From: Streptosporangiales bacterium
GTDB taxonomy: Bacteria; Actinomycetota; Actinomycetes; Streptosporangiales; WHSR01
DNA: 43,163 nucleotides
Reading direction: 5' to 3'
Assembly: GCA_009379995.1 (NCBI GenBank)
Contig: WHSR01000041.1
Coordinates: forward strand, 1-43,163
Shown: in pieces, positions 1-9,122 of the stretch
Position numbering within the stretch: the first letter of the stretch is position 1
How the letters are laid out: each line of letters begins with the position of its first letter
Position numbers and translations under genes: made by a program
The notes under the pieces: generated by a model
Seen by the model: the letters and a program-made list of their open reading frames with translations, nothing else
Told to the model about the DNA's origin: nothing
The model's database searches: none

Positions 1-91
1 ACGACTTCGCCCGGCGCGACCAGCGCAGCAGCGTCTCCCGCTCCTCCCCCGACAACACCAGCGGCTCTTTCGGGCGGCCACGTCCAGGCAT
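1..91 (-). CDS. IS630-family transposase, N-terminal fragment
   Basis: ATG at 91 opens a frame that runs off the window after 30 codons. The product begins MPGRGRPKEPLVLS and continues EERETLLRWSRRAKS. This is the typical start of actinobacterial IS630 transposases: a GRGRP basic arm, the phrase PLVLS, then an EERETL..W helix that begins the helix-turn-helix. The DDE catalytic domain is not in view. It lies on the same strand as the gamma-glutamyltransferase it interrupts and in a different reading frame. Confidence 0.75.
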   Translation of the reverse strand, partial: MPGRGRPKEPLVLSGEERETLLRWSRRAKS

Positions 92-138
92 GACAGAGAC
101 CGTACATTATCTCGTCGAACTTCAGGCGCAGGACACTA
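1..138 (-). mobile_element. IS630-family element, partial (one end)
   Basis: The end of an insertion sequence that continues beyond the left edge. It carries the start of an IS630-type transposase (1-91) and about 45 bp of leader. The likely junction is the TA dinucleotide at 137-138, because homology to gamma-glutamyltransferase stops there and IS630/Tc1-type elements target TA. The other end and its inverted repeat lie outside the window, so the exact boundary is inferred. Confidence 0.65.
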
Positions 139-1967
139 GTTGTGCTGACCACGCCGGCACTGCCGCCGCCGCGGCGACGTGGTTCCGCGGCGGCGCGCAA
201 CCGCCCGTCGGGCAAGAATTCGATGCCGGTAGCGGCGCCGATCTCCTCCGAACCGCTGAACTCATGACCCAGCGCCCGCAACTCCGCTGCCTCGGGCGAG
301 GCCAGGAACGCCGGCTCCGCGGCGATCGCCTCGGCGTTGCGCTGCGCGGCGCGCGGCGCGGCGATCGCCTCGGGCAGCGTCATGCCACGATCCAGGCGCT
401 CGACCAGCAGCTGCAGCACCGTCGTAATGATGGTGGACCCGCCGGGCGTGCCAACCGCGAGGTAAGGGGCGCCGCCGCGCAGGACGATCGTCGGCGACAT
501 GGAGCTGCGCGGCCGCTTGCCGCCCTCGACGAGATTCGGGTCGGGGGCCTCTCCCTGGGTCGGTTCGGGGTTGAAGTCCGTCAGCTCGTTGTTCAGAAGG
601 AAACCGCGGCCCGGCACGACGATGCCGCTGCCACCGATCTGCTCGATGGTGAGCGTGTGGGAGACAACGTTGCCCCACCTGTCCGCCACGGTGAGGTGCG
701 TCGTCGACGCGCCCTCCATACCGGCGCGGCCGAGCTCGGACCGATCTCCGCAGCCCGCGTACGAGCCGTCGGGCGAGCCGGGCTCGACCGGCTTGGCCAT
801 CGCCCGGTCGGGATCGAGCAGGCAGGCTCGTTCGGCGGCGAAGCCCTCGGACAGCAGCTCCTCCAGCGGGACGTCGACGTAGTCGCTGTCGCCGACGTAG
901 CGGTCGCGGTCGGCAAAGGCCAGCGCGCTGGCCTCGAAGTAGTGGTGCAGCGCTTCGCTCGACCCGAGCGAGCCGAGGTCGAATCGTTCGAGGATGTTCA
1001 GCGCCTCTCCGACCGTCGAGCCACCGGAGGACGGTGGCGCCATGCCGTAGACCTCCACACCGCGGTAGTCGGTCCGGGTCGGCTCGCGGAAGGGTGCGTC
1101 GTAGGTGGCTAGGTCGGAGGGCGTCAGGTAGCCCGGCGGCACCGGCAGGTCGGTGGGTCGATCGACGGGCGGCTGCCGTACGGCGTCGACGATCCCGCGC
1201 GTGATCGGTCCGGAGTAGAAGGCATCGAGCCCTTTCCGCGCGATCTCACGGTAGGTGCGAGCCAGGTCCCGATTGCGAAAGGTCGATCCGACCGCAGGCG
1301 GCTTCCCGCCGGGCAGATACAGCCGGCGCGTCGGCCCGAAGATCTCGAACCGCGGCTCGTTCTCGGCGACCTGGTCGTGGAACGTCTTGTCGACTCCGAA
1401 GCCGCGGTACGCGATGCGCTCGGCCGGCCGCAGCGCCCCGGCCAGGTCGGCAGTACCCCAGCGCTCGAGTGCCTTCGCCCAGGTCAGCAAGGTCCCCGGA
1501 ACGCCCACCGACACACCGCCGGTCACCCGGTCGGGGTAGAAGGGGTACGGCTCCCCTGTCTCGAGGTCGATGAAGGCGTCCCGCGGCATCGACAGCGGGG
1601 CGGTCTCGCGCCCGTCGATCGTCTGCACCTGCCGGGTGCCGGCGTCGTAGTAGACGAAGAAGCCGCCGCCGCCGATGCCGGACGAGAACGGCTCGGTCAC
1701 CCCCAGGGTCGCCGCCGCGGCGACCGCCGCGTCGACCGCGTTGCCGCCCCTGCGCAGCACCCCGATCCCGACCTTGGTCGCGTGAGGATCGACCGTGGCG
1801 ACCGCGCCGCCGTACCCGGTGGCGACCGGCACGTTGTTTCGCGTACCCGGCCGCGCGCTCTCCGGCGCGCCCGCCGCTGCGACCCCCGGAACAGCCGGTC
1901 CGAGCAGCACGGCAGCCAGGACCACGGCGCCCAGCGCGGCGCCCTTTGGGACACGGTGTACGGCCAC
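137..1967 (-). CDS. ggt: gamma-glutamyltransferase, 3' end interrupted by IS630 element
   Basis: Exported gamma-glutamyl transpeptidase (Ntn hydrolase) that transfers or hydrolyses gamma-glutamyl groups. GTG at 1967 is chosen because GGGAGG lies just upstream and the product starts with a signal peptide (basic start, then LGAVVLAAVLLG). Motifs in one uninterrupted frame are GGNAVDAAVAAA near the mature N-terminus, the autoprocessing site GASTTHLTVAD with the nucleophile at about Thr422, GGSG and LLNNELTDF. About 610 codons to the IS junction equals the normal family length, and GGGSAGVV just before the junction resembles a natural C-terminus. The frame has no stop in the window and reads on into the IS element, so a foreign tail is appended. 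Activity may survive. Downstream of pucR1 on the same strand, 85 nt away; adjacency to HyuAB/oxoprolinase-type genes suggests glutathione or 5-oxoproline-related metabolism. Confidence 0.9.
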
Positions 1968-2052
1968 CCCGACCTCCCTGCGGCCACACGGCGTCCCGAG
2001 TCAAGCACCCGCGGTCGCGGCGGACAAGGTCCGGCGGCGCGAGGGCACCTCC

Positions 2053-3594
2053 TCACTGCAGGTGTTCGTGCAGGGCCAGGTAGAGGTTGGTGATGCTGTC
2101 CGGCGACCGCAGGGTGTGGCCGAGAAGCTGCTCCGCCCGATGGAGGCGGTAGCGGACGGAGTTGGGGTGCAGGTGGAGGGCCTCGGCCGTGCGATGGACG
2201 TCCAGGTCGCAGCGGAGGTACGCGACCAGCGCCTCCACGAGCAGCGGGTTGTCGGCGACCGGGCCGAGCACCCGCTGGGCCTTGGCGGCCACCTGCTCGG
2301 GCGGCCTACCCGCCAGCAGCCATTCGGCGAAATCCACTTCCTCGAACCGCAGCCGCGGTGCCCGCACCGACCGCCGCTGCGCGGCGGAGAGCGCCAGTTC
2401 GGCATCCCGGAACGCCTGCGGGCCGTCGGCGAGGTCGTCGAAGGGGGCGCTGAGACCCACCCGCACCAGCGAGCCGACCCGCTCCAGCATGGCGTCGATG
2501 CGGGCATCGTCGGCCGGGCACATGCCGGCCAGACGCGGCGGTCGGCGGGTAAGTAGCAGCGGAAGGTGAAGTTCCGCCGCGGCGATCTCGAGGGCGCGGG
2601 GGATGACACCCTCCTCGCCCGGCTCGTCGGCGGCGACATCCAACCCTGGCTGCGGGGCCATAGCAAGGACCCGGACGGGCGCGTGCCTGGGGAAACCCAG
2701 CCCGACGAGACGGTCCCAGGTGCCGGCCTCTGCGGTCACATTGTCCAATATGTTGCCCAGGATCTCGCCGCCGCGCAGCCGTTTCTCGAGCCTGGTGACT
2801 TCCCGGGAATGGCTGATCGCGCCGAGCAGCCGTTCGGCCACCGGCAGGGTTTCCTGCACCAAGTCCTCGGAGACTCCCCCGCCGCTGCTCGCGATCGCCA
2901 GCCACTGCACCGATCCGTCCGCCGTGATGGGGGTACTGGCCACGAACCATCGGCCTACCTGGAACTGCTGTGCCTCGGGCGGCCGTGAGTTTATTTCCCG
3001 CCAGATCGCGGCCACCGGGCCGGGACCGGTGGAGGCGAGGATGTCGCCGCCCGTGTCGTACAGGACGATCGCGCCTTTCAGCAGACGGCCCAACCGATCG
3101 ACAAGAGCCTGCTCGGGGTGCTGCGCGGTGAGCGACTCGATGAGGTGGTCCTGCATCGAGATCGTTCGCCGCAACAAATACATGTTGGTCGACAGCACCG
3201 ACTTGTTGACGAACTCGGTGATCTTCAAAAACGGCACCTCGTACGGCACGGTCACGATGGGGAAGGCGCGCCGGTTTGCCTCCCGAACCAGCTCGTGCGG
3301 CACCTCCTCCAGCAACACGTCCACGCCAAAGGCCAGGGCCGAGATTCCGGCCTCGTCGAGTTCGCGGATGAGCTCGCGGGCGGCGCCCGGGGGCGTGCGC
3401 GGATCGGCGAACCTGGTGCCGACCGTCAGCATCAACCAGCCACGCTTGAGCCACCGGGAGGGGCCGGCGATCTCGATGGCATGTGCCCCACGGATGCGCA
3501 CCTGGGTGCTCGCGCGGGTGACAAGCTGAAGCCCGAGATCGTGCTGCGCGAGCAGATCGGCGAGACGAAGATCCGCGCTGGTCACAGTTGCCAC
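2053..3594 (-). CDS. PucR-family transcriptional regulator 1
   Basis: About 513 aa. The N-terminal PucR domain begins TSADLRLADLLAQ (residues ~5-125). A GGDEF-like central part follows, and the C-terminus is a PucR-type helix-turn-helix with HLHPNSVRYRLHRAEQLLG. The family (PucR of Bacillus is the model) controls purine, allantoin and related nitrogen catabolism. GTG at 3594 is preferred over an ATG at 3657 because AAGGAG lies 6 nt before it and the PucR domain starts immediately. The gene is divergent from hyuA1 and probably governs it, and it runs toward ggt. A TTGT-N8-ACAA dyad sits 48 bp upstream of this start. The effector cannot be read from sequence. Confidence 0.88.
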   Translation of the reverse strand: MATVTSADLRLADLLAQHDLGLQLVTRASTQVRIRGAHAIEIAGPSRWLKRGWLMLTVGTRFADPRTPPGAARELIRELDEAGISALAFGVDVLLEEVPHELVREANRRAFPIVTVPYEVPFLKITEFVNKSVLSTNMYLLRRTISMQDHLIESLTAQHPEQALVDRLGRLLKGAIVLYDTGGDILASTGPGPVAAIWREINSRPPEAQQFQVGRWFVASTPITADGSVQWLAIASSGGGVSEDLVQETLPVAERLLGAISHSREVTRLEKRLRGGEILGNILDNVTAEAGTWDRLVGLGFPRHAPVRVLAMAPQPGLDVAADEPGEEGVIPRALEIAAAELHLPLLLTRRPPRLAGMCPADDARIDAMLERVGSLVRVGLSAPFDDLADGPQAFRDAELALSAAQRRSVRAPRLRFEEVDFAEWLLAGRPPEQVAAKAQRVLGPVADNPLLVEALVAYLRCDLDVHRTAEALHLHPNSVRYRLHRAEQLLGHTLRSPDSITNLYLALHEHLQ

Positions 3595-3641
3595 CGTAAT
3601 CTCCTTGGTCGGCAAGATCACGACCAAGACCGGGAGGACGG

Positions 3642-3658
3642 TTGTACGTGACCACAAA
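3642..3658. promoter_or_regulatory. putative PucR operator, site 1
   Basis: Interrupted palindrome TTGTAC-N6-ACAAA (arms TTGT at 3642-3645 and ACAA at 3654-3657) in the pucR1/hyuA1 divergent gap. The same arrangement recurs at 33027-33043 in the other divergent gap of a PucR-controlled cluster. Assignment to PucR is inference from that shared position. Confidence 0.4.
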
Positions 3659-3688
3659 CCGCCGCGCCCACATCTTCACCTCTCACGA

Positions 3689-3718
3689 TTGTCGCCTTCC
3701 GCGATGCACTCGGATAGT
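3689..3718 (+). promoter_or_regulatory. possible sigma70-type promoter of hyuA1B1
   Basis: TTGTCG at 3689-3694, an 18-nt spacer and GATAGT at 3713-3718 resemble a -35/-10 pair. Transcription would start about 27 nt before the hyuA1 GTG and about 65 nt downstream of the TTGTAC-N6-ACAAA dyad, a distance compatible with an activator. Weak match; evidence is pattern and position only. Confidence 0.28.
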
Positions 3719-3751
3719 GGCTCCAACCGCGAGCCGTCGGGAGGGATGCCG

Positions 3752-5791
3752 GTGACGGAGCTTCGAGTGGCCGTCGACGTCGGTGGCACGTTTACCGATG
3801 TCTGCGTCTTCGAGGAGGGCACGTCGACGGTACGCGTCGCGAAGGTGCCCTCGACCCCGGACGACCCGATGCAGGCGGTCGTCGCGGGAGCACGGGAGGC
3901 ACAGGTCAACCTCGCGGACGTGGCGCTCTTCTCGCACGGCACGACTGTCGCCACCAACGCGCTCATCACCCGGCGGTTCCCGCCGGCCGCGATGGTCACC
4001 ACCCGCGGGTTTCGCGACGTGATCGAGATTCGCACCGGGACCCGGGACGATCTGTGGGACGCCTACCACGACGTGGCGCCCCCCTACATCCGGCGGCGGG
4101 ACCGGTTCGAGGTGAGCGAGCGGGTCGACTTCGCTGGCCGGGTCGTGGAGCCGCTGGACGAGGGCGACGCGCGGCGGGTCGCCGCCCTGCTGCGCCGCAA
4201 GAACGTCCAGACGGTAGCGGTGTGCTTCGTCAACTCCTACACCAACGGCGTCAACGAGCGGCGAATGCGAGAGATCCTGGAGGAAGAGCTCCCCGGCGTG
4301 CGGGTTTCGACCTCCAGCGAGATCCTCCCGGAGATCTTCGAGCACAACCGGTTCTCAACAACCGTCGCAAACGCGGTGCTATCTCCGATGGTCACCGGGT
4401 ACGTCGAACGGCTGGAGCGACGGCTGGCCGAGGACGGTTACGGCGGCGACCTCCTGCTGCTCCATTCCGGTGGCGGCTCCATGACACCGCGCATGGCGCA
4501 GCAGTACCCGGTGCGGCTCGCCGGCTCGGGGATCGCGGCCGGCGCGATCGCGGCGCGGTACCTCGCGCAGCAGTGCGGCTTCGACAACGCCATCGGGCTG
4601 GACATGGGCGGCACGAGCACGGACATCTCGCTCGTGTACGGCCGGGACATCCGGGTGACCAAGGAATGGTACGTCGAGTACGGCTACCCGATCTGTTTTC
4701 CCAGCATCGAGGTGCTCACCATCGGCGCCGGCGGGGGCTCGCTCGCCTGGATCGACGAGGCCGGGTCCCTGCGCAACGGCCCGCAGTCGGCCGGCGCCGT
4801 ACCTGGGCCGGTGTGCTACGACACCGGGGGCACCCAGCCCACCAACACCGACGCCAACCTCGTCCTCGGGCGGCTCGGCACCAGGCTGGTGGGCGGGGCG
4901 ATGACGCTCAACCGAGCGGCCGCGGAACGGGCCATCGCGGACAAGCTCGCCGCCCCCCTGGAACTGGAGCCGCAGCAGGCCGCGGGCGCCGTGATCGAGG
5001 TGGCGAACGCGAACATGGCCGACGCCGTCCGCCTGATCTCGATACGCCGCGGCTACGACCCGCGGGACTTCGCGCTCGTGGTCTTCGGTGGCGCCGGCGC
5101 CCTGCACGGTGCCGCGCTCGCCAAGGAGCTGTCGATTCCCACCGTGCTCGTGCCGCCGCACCCCGGCATCACCTCGGCGCTCGGCTGTCTGCTCGTCGAC
5201 ATCCGCCACGACCTGACCGAGATGTATCAGTGTCCGGTCTCCGACGCCGACCCCGAGGAACTGGAGGCCGTCTTCGGCAAGCTGGAGGCCGAGGCCCGTA
5301 CCCGGCTGCTCAAGGAAGGTGTGCCGGACCGCGACATCGCTCTCGAGCGCTCGATCAGCATGCGCTACCTGGGGCAATGGCGTTCGCTCGCGGTATCGGT
5401 CGGCTCGGGGCCGGGAGCGCTCGACGACGCGGTGGGCCGGTTCCACCGTGAGCACGAGCGGGAGTACTCCTTCCGCCGCGACGATACCCCGGTGGAGATC
5501 TTCCAGCTGGGACTGCGCGCCATCGGCGTCACCCCCAAGCCGAGCTTCGCGCCCCACCCGCTCGACGGGCAGCGAACACCGACGCCGATCGATCAACGAC
5601 CGGTGGTCTTCGACGAGGAGCCGGTGTCTACTCCCGTCTACGACCGGGCGGGCCTTGCCGCCGGCACGCGCCTCGTCGGCCCCGCCGTGATCGAGCAGCT
5701 CGATGCGACCACCGTGATTCCACCCGACACGCGCGCCGAGATCGACGAGTGGCTGAACATCCGGATCCAGGTAGGAGACGGTGCGATATGA
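3752..5791 (+). CDS. hyuA: hydantoinase/oxoprolinase subunit A (copy 1)
   Basis: About 679 aa, the normal length for the HyuA family. This subunit of ATP-dependent N-methylhydantoinase/5-oxoprolinase-type enzymes has an actin-like (ASKHA) ATP-binding fold. Motifs: AVDVGGTFTDV at residues 7-17, SHGTTVATNAL, LDMGGTSTDISL near 283 and the glycine loop IGAGGGS near 324-330. The start is GTG 3752, with GGGAGGG about 7 nt upstream; ATG 3746 overlaps that site and is less likely, and a frame back to 3605 lacks family similarity. Its stop overlaps the hyuB1 start by 4 nt, so the two subunits are translationally coupled. The family includes hydantoinases, 5-oxoprolinases and acetone/acetophenone carboxylases; no carboxylase gamma-type subunit is nearby, so a cyclic amide hydrolase is favoured. 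Confidence 0.9.
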   Translation: MTELRVAVDVGGTFTDVCVFEEGTSTVRVAKVPSTPDDPMQAVVAGAREAQVNLADVALFSHGTTVATNALITRRFPPAAMVTTRGFRDVIEIRTGTRDDLWDAYHDVAPPYIRRRDRFEVSERVDFAGRVVEPLDEGDARRVAALLRRKNVQTVAVCFVNSYTNGVNERRMREILEEELPGVRVSTSSEILPEIFEHNRFSTTVANAVLSPMVTGYVERLERRLAEDGYGGDLLLLHSGGGSMTPRMAQQYPVRLAGSGIAAGAIAARYLAQQCGFDNAIGLDMGGTSTDISLVYGRDIRVTKEWYVEYGYPICFPSIEVLTIGAGGGSLAWIDEAGSLRNGPQSAGAVPGPVCYDTGGTQPTNTDANLVLGRLGTRLVGGAMTLNRAAAERAIADKLAAPLELEPQQAAGAVIEVANANMADAVRLISIRRGYDPRDFALVVFGGAGALHGAALAKELSIPTVLVPPHPGITSALGCLLVDIRHDLTEMYQCPVSDADPEELEAVFGKLEAEARTRLLKEGVPDRDIALERSISMRYLGQWRSLAVSVGSGPGALDDAVGRFHREHEREYSFRRDDTPVEIFQLGLRAIGVTPKPSFAPHPLDGQRTPTPIDQRPVVFDEEPVSTPVYDRAGLAAGTRLVGPAVIEQLDATTVIPPDTRAEIDEWLNIRIQVGDGAI

Positions 5792-7794
5792 CGCTGGCCA
5801 AGGAACAACCCACCAAGGAAGAAGTAGCTCGGCTCACCGAGGGCCGCAGCCTGGATCCGGTCACGTTCGAGGTCCTGAAGAACGCGTTCATCACCGCCGT
5901 CGACCTGATGTCGGAACAGATCCTGCGGACGTGCTACTCGTTCGTCATCTACTGCCGCGACTTCTCCTCCGCGCTGTGCGACGCGGAGGGCAACACGGTC
6001 ATGCAGGGCAGCCAGGACATCGCCGTGCACGTCGGCACGCTGCACTTCCAGTGCAAGGCGGTGCTGGAGCAGTTCGGCGACGACATCAACCCCGGCGACG
6101 TCTTCGCGGTCAACGACCCGTACCGCGGCGGGACCCACCTCAATGACGTCAGCTTCATACGGCCCATCTTCGCCGGCCGGGAGCTCATCGCCTTCGCGCA
6201 GAACAAGGGGCACTGGGCCGACATCGGCGGCAACGTACCCGGATCCTTCGACGTGAACGCCGTCGAGCACTTCAGCGAGGGGCTGCGGATCACGCCGGTA
6301 CGCATCTGGCACCGGGGGGAGATTCTCGAGGACGTCGCGCAGCTCCTCGTGTCCAACACCCGCTCCCCGTTCATCAGCATGGGCGACCTGCACGCGCAGG
6401 CCGAGGCCACCGGCGTATGCGAGCGGGAGATCCACCGCCTGGTCGACAAGTACGGCAGGGACACGGTGGTCGCGGCCATGCAGGAGGTCCAGGACTACGT
6501 CGAGCGCATCGTACGGGGGCGGATCGCCGCCTTCCCCGACGGCACCTGGCGTACGGAGGACTACATCGACTATGACCCGGCGGGCGAGGAAGGGCTCGTA
6601 CCGGTCAAGGTCGCCATGACCATCGAAGGCGACCAGGTGACCTACGACCTCACCGGTTCGGCACCCGCCGTGGCGAGCTTCCTCAACGCCGGGTACGGCA
6701 CCGCGTTCTCCGGGATCGTGGCCGGCACGAAGACATTCTTCCCCGACGTTCCGCTGAACTCCGGGTTCTACCGCGCCATCCGCTCCGAGATCGGCCCCGA
6801 GGGCACGGTGGTGAACGCCGGGTGGCCACACGCCGTCACCGGATTCTGCTCCGGACCGTACGAGAAGATCATGAACGCGATCTTCGAGCTGTGGTCCGAC
6901 ATCATGCCGGCCCGCGCCATCGCGTGCTCGTTCAACCTCGAGTACCTGCTCGTCGGGGGCAGGGATGCCCGTACCGCCGAGCGGCCCTACTTCATGTGGT
7001 ACGACTGGATGGCCGGCGGCTGGGGCGGACGCAACGGCAAGGACGGCTCGAACGCGACCTCACCCATCTTCGGCGTCGGCCTCGCCGTGCAGCCGCTCGA
7101 GGGCCAGGAGCGGCTGTGCCCGGTGCTGACCACCACGCACGAGATCGTCACCGACTCCGGCGGCCCCGGGCAGCATAGGGGCGGATGCGGGGTGGAAAAG
7201 GGCGGCACGCTGACCGACAACGAACGCACGGTCATGTCGTACTGCTGCGACCGTGCCCGCTCCATCACCTGGGGAATCAACGGCGGCCTGCCGTCGATGC
7301 CGCACGGGGTCTGGCTCAACAAGGGCACACCCGAGCAGCGCTTCCTCGGTGCTGTCTTCTCCAACCTTCCGGTGGGCCCCGGTGACACCTTCACCCGGCC
7401 GTCGGCCGGCGGGGGTGGACTGGGCGATCCGCTGGAACGCGACCCCGAGCTGGTGCGGGAGGACGTCGCCGACGGCTACGTATCGCCGGAACGCGCCCGC
7501 AAGGACTACGGCGTCGTACTCACGGTCGTGGACGCCGAACTCGGTGAGTACGAGATCGACCCGGAGGCGACGGAGCGGGAACGCGCCGAGATTCGCGCGC
7601 ACCGCGTCTCCTGGCTGGCGGAAGACGCCGAGGCGATCGCCGAAAGGTACCGCAGCGGCAAGCTCGACGCGTTCGACCTGATCCGGCAGTACGGCGTCAT
7701 CGTCGACTGGGGCACCGGCACGTTGCTGCCGAAGACCACCGAGCAGTACCGCAAGCTGCTGCAGCGCCGCGCCGTTCAGCACTGGAGCCACTAA
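5788..7794 (+). CDS. hyuB: hydantoinase/oxoprolinase subunit B (copy 1), with C-terminal extension
   Basis: About 668 aa. Begins at ATG 5788 inside the ATGA overlap with hyuA1; the frame upstream of it is not family-like. Characteristic HyuB segments are SLDPVTFEVLKN near the start, YCRDFSSALCDAEGN, the metal/active-site-like stretch VNDPYRGGTHLNDV and, near the end of the conserved part, RPSAGGGGLGDPLERDP. HyuB provides the ring-opening half of the HyuAB complex. The conserved domain normally ends soon after GDPLERDP, but here about 115 further residues follow, ending IRQYGVIVDWGTG...WSH. HyuB2 in this window (597 aa) has only a short tail, so the extension marks a different subfamily and possibly a different substrate. 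Confidence 0.9.
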   Translation: MTLAKEQPTKEEVARLTEGRSLDPVTFEVLKNAFITAVDLMSEQILRTCYSFVIYCRDFSSALCDAEGNTVMQGSQDIAVHVGTLHFQCKAVLEQFGDDINPGDVFAVNDPYRGGTHLNDVSFIRPIFAGRELIAFAQNKGHWADIGGNVPGSFDVNAVEHFSEGLRITPVRIWHRGEILEDVAQLLVSNTRSPFISMGDLHAQAEATGVCEREIHRLVDKYGRDTVVAAMQEVQDYVERIVRGRIAAFPDGTWRTEDYIDYDPAGEEGLVPVKVAMTIEGDQVTYDLTGSAPAVASFLNAGYGTAFSGIVAGTKTFFPDVPLNSGFYRAIRSEIGPEGTVVNAGWPHAVTGFCSGPYEKIMNAIFELWSDIMPARAIACSFNLEYLLVGGRDARTAERPYFMWYDWMAGGWGGRNGKDGSNATSPIFGVGLAVQPLEGQERLCPVLTTTHEIVTDSGGPGQHRGGCGVEKGGTLTDNERTVMSYCCDRARSITWGINGGLPSMPHGVWLNKGTPEQRFLGAVFSNLPVGPGDTFTRPSAGGGGLGDPLERDPELVREDVADGYVSPERARKDYGVVLTVVDAELGEYEIDPEATERERAEIRAHRVSWLAEDAEAIAERYRSGKLDAFDLIRQYGVIVDWGTGTLLPKTTEQYRKLLQRRAVQHWSH

Positions 7795-7864
7795 CGGCCC
7801 CTGGCGTCAGGCCCGACGGTAGGTTGGCCGGGAGTCGTGCTCGACGACCCCTCGGGAGGGGACG

Positions 7865-8995
7865 ATGGGAGCCTCACCCCTCGGGCTGACCTGGGGTCAG
7901 GTTCTGTCCTGGCGGATGGACCGGCAGTTCCTCGACCGCCGGGAAGACGTTGACACCGCAGGGGTGGTGCGGCGCCTGGCTGGCGTGCAAGCGCAGGTCG
8001 CCTCCTCCGCCGAGCAAGCCGTCGCCGTACGCCGCCCCTCGGCGACCGGTGACGTGGCGGGCGCGCTGGCCGACCGCGTCATCGTCAAGACGTGGGCGCA
8101 GCGGGGCACGCTGCATGTGCTCGCGGCCGACGACGCCGCCGCCTACCTCAGCCTGCTGGCCGCGGCGCGCACCTGGGAGAAGGGCGCCTGGCAGCGGGAG
8201 TTCGCCACGGCCGACCAGATGGCCGCGATCGCCGAAGCCGCCGCGGAAGTCCTCGACGGCGCCGTACTCACCCGCGAGGAACTCGTCAGCGAGATCCTCG
8301 CGCGTGTCGGTGACCCGACCCTCGCGGAGAAGCTCGGCTCCGGTTGGGGCGCGGTCCTCAAGCCGCTGGCGTGGCAGGGCCTGCTCTGCAACGGCATCAG
8401 CCACGGCAACCGCGTGACGTTCACCAGCCCAGCGACCTGGCTGCCGACCTGGAAGGGCCTGCCCGAGCCCGAGGACGCCGCCGCCGTCGTGATTCCCGCC
8501 TACCTCGGCGCGCACGGCCCGGCCAGCCCTGCCTGTTTCGACCAGTGGCTGCACCGCGGCGCCACCAAGAAAGCCACGTTGCGAAGCTGGTTCGCGGCAC
8601 TCGCGGAGAACGGCGTGCTGGCCGAGGCGGACGTCGACGGGGAACGGCTTTACGCCCGCGTCGCCGACCTCGACGCGCTGTCGGCGGCCGAGCCGACCCA
8701 ACGGGTGCGGCTGCTGCCCGCCTTCGACCAGTACGTGCTCGGACCCGGCACCAAGGACCACCACGTGATCGCGCCCGCCCGCCGGTCGCTGATCAGCAAG
8801 GCGGCCGGGTGGATCTCCCCCGTCGTCGTGGCCGGCAGTCGCGTCGCCGGAACCTGGCAGGCCGACGGCGACGCGCTCGCCGTCGAGCTGTTCGGAGAGT
8901 CCGAGCCGGTCGATCGGTCCGCGCTCGACGCCGAGATCGCCGTGCTCGAGCACGTCCTCGGCCGGCAGCTGACCGCCTCGGTCGGCACCATCTGA
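7865..8995 (+). CDS. winged-helix DNA-binding protein, AlkZ/HTH_42-like
   Basis: 376 aa protein of the HTH_42 (AlkZ/YcaQ-related) family, whose characterised members are DNA glycosylases that remove bulky or crosslinked alkylated bases. Seen here: the N-terminal segment GLTWGQVLSWRM, then VQAQ with Gln42-Ala-Gln44, matching the catalytic Q-x-Q position described for AlkZ, and the central WAQRGTLHVLAADD and C-terminal LLPAFDQYVLG blocks typical of the family. Most actinobacteria carry several paralogues of unknown substrate, so the repair role is plausible but not proven. It follows hyuB1 by 70 nt but does not fit the catabolic theme, and a hairpin repeat follows it at 9006-9045. Confidence 0.82.
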   Translation: MGASPLGLTWGQVLSWRMDRQFLDRREDVDTAGVVRRLAGVQAQVASSAEQAVAVRRPSATGDVAGALADRVIVKTWAQRGTLHVLAADDAAAYLSLLAAARTWEKGAWQREFATADQMAAIAEAAAEVLDGAVLTREELVSEILARVGDPTLAEKLGSGWGAVLKPLAWQGLLCNGISHGNRVTFTSPATWLPTWKGLPEPEDAAAVVIPAYLGAHGPASPACFDQWLHRGATKKATLRSWFAALAENGVLAEADVDGERLYARVADLDALSAAEPTQRVRLLPAFDQYVLGPGTKDHHVIAPARRSLISKAAGWISPVVVAGSRVAGTWQADGDALAVELFGESEPVDRSALDAEIAVLEHVLGRQLTASVGTI

Positions 8996-9005
8996 CGCCG
9001 CCCCC

Positions 9006-9045
9006 TTTGGTCGTGATCTTGCAGAAATTCAAAATCACGGCCAAA
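9006..9045. repeat. short copy of palindromic intergenic repeat; likely terminator
   Basis: Twelve-base arms (9006-9017 and 9034-9045, one G-U pair) flank a 16-nt loop 10 bp after the AlkZ-like gene. The left 22 nt (9012-9033) are identical to 26879-26900, and the right end matches the other copy as well. It probably works as a transcription terminator and belongs to a dispersed palindromic repeat family. Confidence 0.7.
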
Positions 9046-9122
9046 GAGGAGGCCGATGAGTTTTCGCCGCGGCTCCGGTCTACACAGGCGACCCCATCTC
9101 GAGGAGCGGGAGGAAGCTCACA

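Noticed and set aside
3752..7794. hyuA1B1 as acetone or acetophenone carboxylase
   Set aside because: Same protein superfamily, but no gamma-type subunit is encoded and the neighbourhood is amide catabolism.
7795..7864. Hairpin cccctcgggagggg after hyuB1 as terminator
   Set aside because: The stem is short, there is no T-tract, and it lies right against the next gene's ribosome site.
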